7,099 nt of DNA, taken from contig CAAEKP010000161.1 of the NCBI GenBank assembly GCA_900756555.1, positions 1 through 7,099 on the forward strand, read 5' to 3'. The DNA comes from Peptococcaceae bacterium. Lineage in GTDB: Bacteria > Bacillota > Peptococcia > Peptococcales > Peptococcaceae. The notes under the pieces were generated by a model. It did not search any database and had not been told where the DNA came from. It was given only the letters and a program-made list of their open reading frames with translations. Made by a program: the position numbers and the translations under genes. Shown here one piece after another: positions 5,869 through 7,099 of the stretch. Position 1 is the stretch's first letter. Every line of letters starts with the position of its first letter.

Positions 5869-6633
5869 TTACAAATATTTCAGGATGCACACTTTTAGCT
5901 TTCCTTTGCGGGTTTCGCCGGACAGCTCGCCAATCTGCATCCGCCCTTTCCCCCGGCAGGAAATCATGTCACCCTGCTGACAGAGATAATCATTCTTATT
6001 AATTTCACTGTGGTTCACCTTCACCCGACCACCCTGAATCAACTCCATCGCCTTGGTGCGGGATAAGCCCATCCCATTGGCCAGCAGTGTATCCAGCCGC
6101 ATGGAGGCCACCATAATGTTTACTTCTTTGATATTTTGCTCCGGCGGCTCAAACTCCGCCAGCGCCACTTCCACCGCAGTCAGCGGCACGTGCTTCACCC
6201 GCAGCGGATTTTGCAGCAGATAATCTGCCACCTCCTGCTGCACAAATAAATCGCAGCCTTTTTCTGTTACCAGCAGATCGCCAAACTTATCGCGCCGTAA
6301 TCCCAGACTCATCACTGCGCCCAGAAAATCCCGATGGCTCACCGACACAAAATCCAGCTTGCCGCTAAAGCGAAACAGACGAATTTCCGCCAGCTCACAG
6401 GATGGCTCTGTATATTCAGGAAACAGCACCAGCCGCTTGCGCTCTGCCCGGTCGTAACCGCCGCAGAACAGATATCGCTGAAACTTCCGGGAACGCAGAA
6501 ATTCCTCCGCCACCAGCTGAAGCCGCGGCTCTAAAAAATCTGTCACTTCTTCCTGATACCGTTCCTCCACCCGTTCCAGACGATCTTCCAGTCTGCTGAC
6601 AAATTGTTTTTCTTCATCAGAAAGGGTCAACAT
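5869..6633 (-). CDS. ylmH: YlmH-family S4-domain RNA-binding protein
   Basis: This 254-residue protein has the YlmH layout. A helical N-terminal segment (1-50) is followed by GGYDRAERKRLVLFP (58-72), then HRDFLGAVMSLGLRRDKFGD (100-119), which is the most conserved part of the family. A C-terminal S4 RNA-binding domain starts near MRLDTLLANGMGLSRTKAM (178-196) and continues through GRVKVN to about 240. YlmH is ribosome-associated; in B. subtilis it has been connected with ribosome-associated quality control, where S4 proteins help add alanine tails to stalled chains. The ATG at 6633 has a GGGGGAG motif 6 nt upstream that overlaps the end of yggT, and the intergenic gap is 12 nt, suggesting shared transcription. 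Length is normal for the family, and no frameshift is visible. Confidence 0.94.
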   Translation of the reverse strand: MLTLSDEEKQFVSRLEDRLERVEERYQEEVTDFLEPRLQLVAEEFLRSRKFQRYLFCGGYDRAERKRLVLFPEYTEPSCELAEIRLFRFSGKLDFVSVSHRDFLGAVMSLGLRRDKFGDLLVTEKGCDLFVQQEVADYLLQNPLRVKHVPLTAVEVALAEFEPPEQNIKEVNIMVASMRLDTLLANGMGLSRTKAMELIQGGRVKVNHSEINKNDYLCQQGDMISCRGKGRMQIGELSGETRKGKLKVCILKYL

Positions 6634-6645
6634 TCCATTCTCCCC

Positions 6646-6909
6646 CTAAAACAGGACACGCAGAACGGAAATCAGCACCGAATATACCAGCTGAATCACA
6701 ACCAGCGCCACCATGGGTGTAAAGTCCAGGGGATAACGCAGGGAGTCAGGCAAAAACCTGCCGCAGGCAGCCAGCAACGGCTCCGTAATCTCGTAAACAT
6801 ACCGCAAAATAGAATTATACGGATCATGAGGGATAAAGGACAAAATACAGCGCACTAAAATCATAAATTCCAGCACACCCACTGCTGCCCTTAAAAATAA
6901 ATAAATCAT
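6646..6909 (-). CDS. yggT: YggT family membrane protein (YlmG)
   Basis: This is an 87-residue protein with two hydrophobic segments (about 3-26 and 65-84). It shows the YggT motifs RCILSFIPHDP (20-30), TEPLLAACGRFLP (42-54) and a D-F-T-P-M-V start to the second membrane segment (62-67). YggT/YlmG proteins sit in the cytoplasmic membrane beside division genes in many bacteria; plastid relatives affect nucleoid and thylakoid organisation, and the bacterial role is poorly defined. Its ATG overlaps the proC TGA by 4 nt (ATGA), a sign of translational coupling. Length is typical of the single-repeat Firmicute form. Confidence 0.93.
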   Translation of the reverse strand: MIYLFLRAAVGVLEFMILVRCILSFIPHDPYNSILRYVYEITEPLLAACGRFLPDSLRYPLDFTPMVALVVIQLVYSVLISVLRVLF

Positions 6910-7099
6910 TTCTTTTCACCAAGCTCCTTTGAACGAAGATAAGCCTGCTGCACAGCGTCCATCATAGCACTGCGGACGCCTTTCTCCTCCATCACCTGTA
7001 ATGCACGGATGGTGGTGCCGCCGGGGCTGGTCACCTGATCTTTCAACACACCAGGGTGCTGGCCTGTTTCCAGCAGCATCATAGCCGAACCAGCCATGG
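6906..7099 (-). CDS. proC: Pyrroline-5-carboxylate reductase, C-terminal fragment (5' end outside window)
   Basis: The frame is open to the window edge; the ATG at 7097 is an internal methionine, not the start. The visible 64 residues include GQHPGVLKDQVTSPGGTTI (12-30), the conserved ProC C-terminal dimerisation signature. It is followed by the helical ending with LQVMEEKGVRSA (33-44) and a final basic tail. ProC reduces 1-pyrroline-5-carboxylate to proline with NAD(P)H in the cytoplasm as a homo-oligomer. The dinucleotide-binding domain lies outside the window. The stop codon overlaps the yggT start by 4 nt. Finding proC among division genes is a known Firmicute arrangement rather than a sign of transfer. 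Confidence 0.95.
   Translation of the reverse strand, partial: MAGSAMMLLETGQHPGVLKDQVTSPGGTTIRALQVMEEKGVRSAMMDAVQQAYLRSKELGEKK

Overview
The window reads as chromosomal core sequence from a Firmicute (Bacillota), most likely a member of the Clostridia or Negativicutes. The main reason is the minus-strand order proC-yggT-ylmH-divIVA-ileS, which is the familiar tail of the Firmicute division and cell-wall gene neighbourhood (compare ylmD-ylmE-sepF-ylmG-ylmH-divIVA-ileS in Bacillus subtilis). A DUF1540 protein and an AEC transporter also fit. Base composition looks balanced by eye. I cannot name a genus. I see no insertion sequence, phage gene, CRISPR array, tRNA or rRNA.

Layout. Positions 1-854 (plus strand) hold the 3' end of a DinG-type helicase, followed 5 nt later by a CPBP intramembrane protease. 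A perfect 19-bp inverted repeat (856-903) with U-tracts on both strands closes this pair. It also closes a small minus-strand DUF1540 gene (918-1082) that converges on it. Upstream of DUF1540 there is a candidate forespore (sigma-G-like) promoter. Positions 1213-2154 (minus) hold an AEC-family transporter with a TTG start. Positions 2155-2361 hold no gene; they carry a weak AEC promoter candidate, a strong terminator and a weaker hairpin, both of which would end ileS transcription. Positions 2362-7099 (minus) are the cluster proC (partial), yggT, ylmH, divIVA and ileS.

How the genes fit together. The proC-yggT overlap (ATGA) and the short yggT-ylmH and ylmH-divIVA gaps suggest one transcript joining proline synthesis, a small membrane protein, a ribosome-associated S4 protein and the polar coiled-coil scaffold DivIVA. 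ileS can be read through from divIVA, but it also has a good-looking promoter of its own with a perfect palindrome directly against the -35 box. Only about 100 nt separate divIVA from ileS, which leaves no room for the T-box leader that often controls ileS in Firmicutes.

I found no previously undescribed multi-gene system. The items most worth a second look are the ileS promoter/palindrome with the corrected ileS start, the sigma-G-like promoter before DUF1540, and the three candidate zinc sites in IleS.
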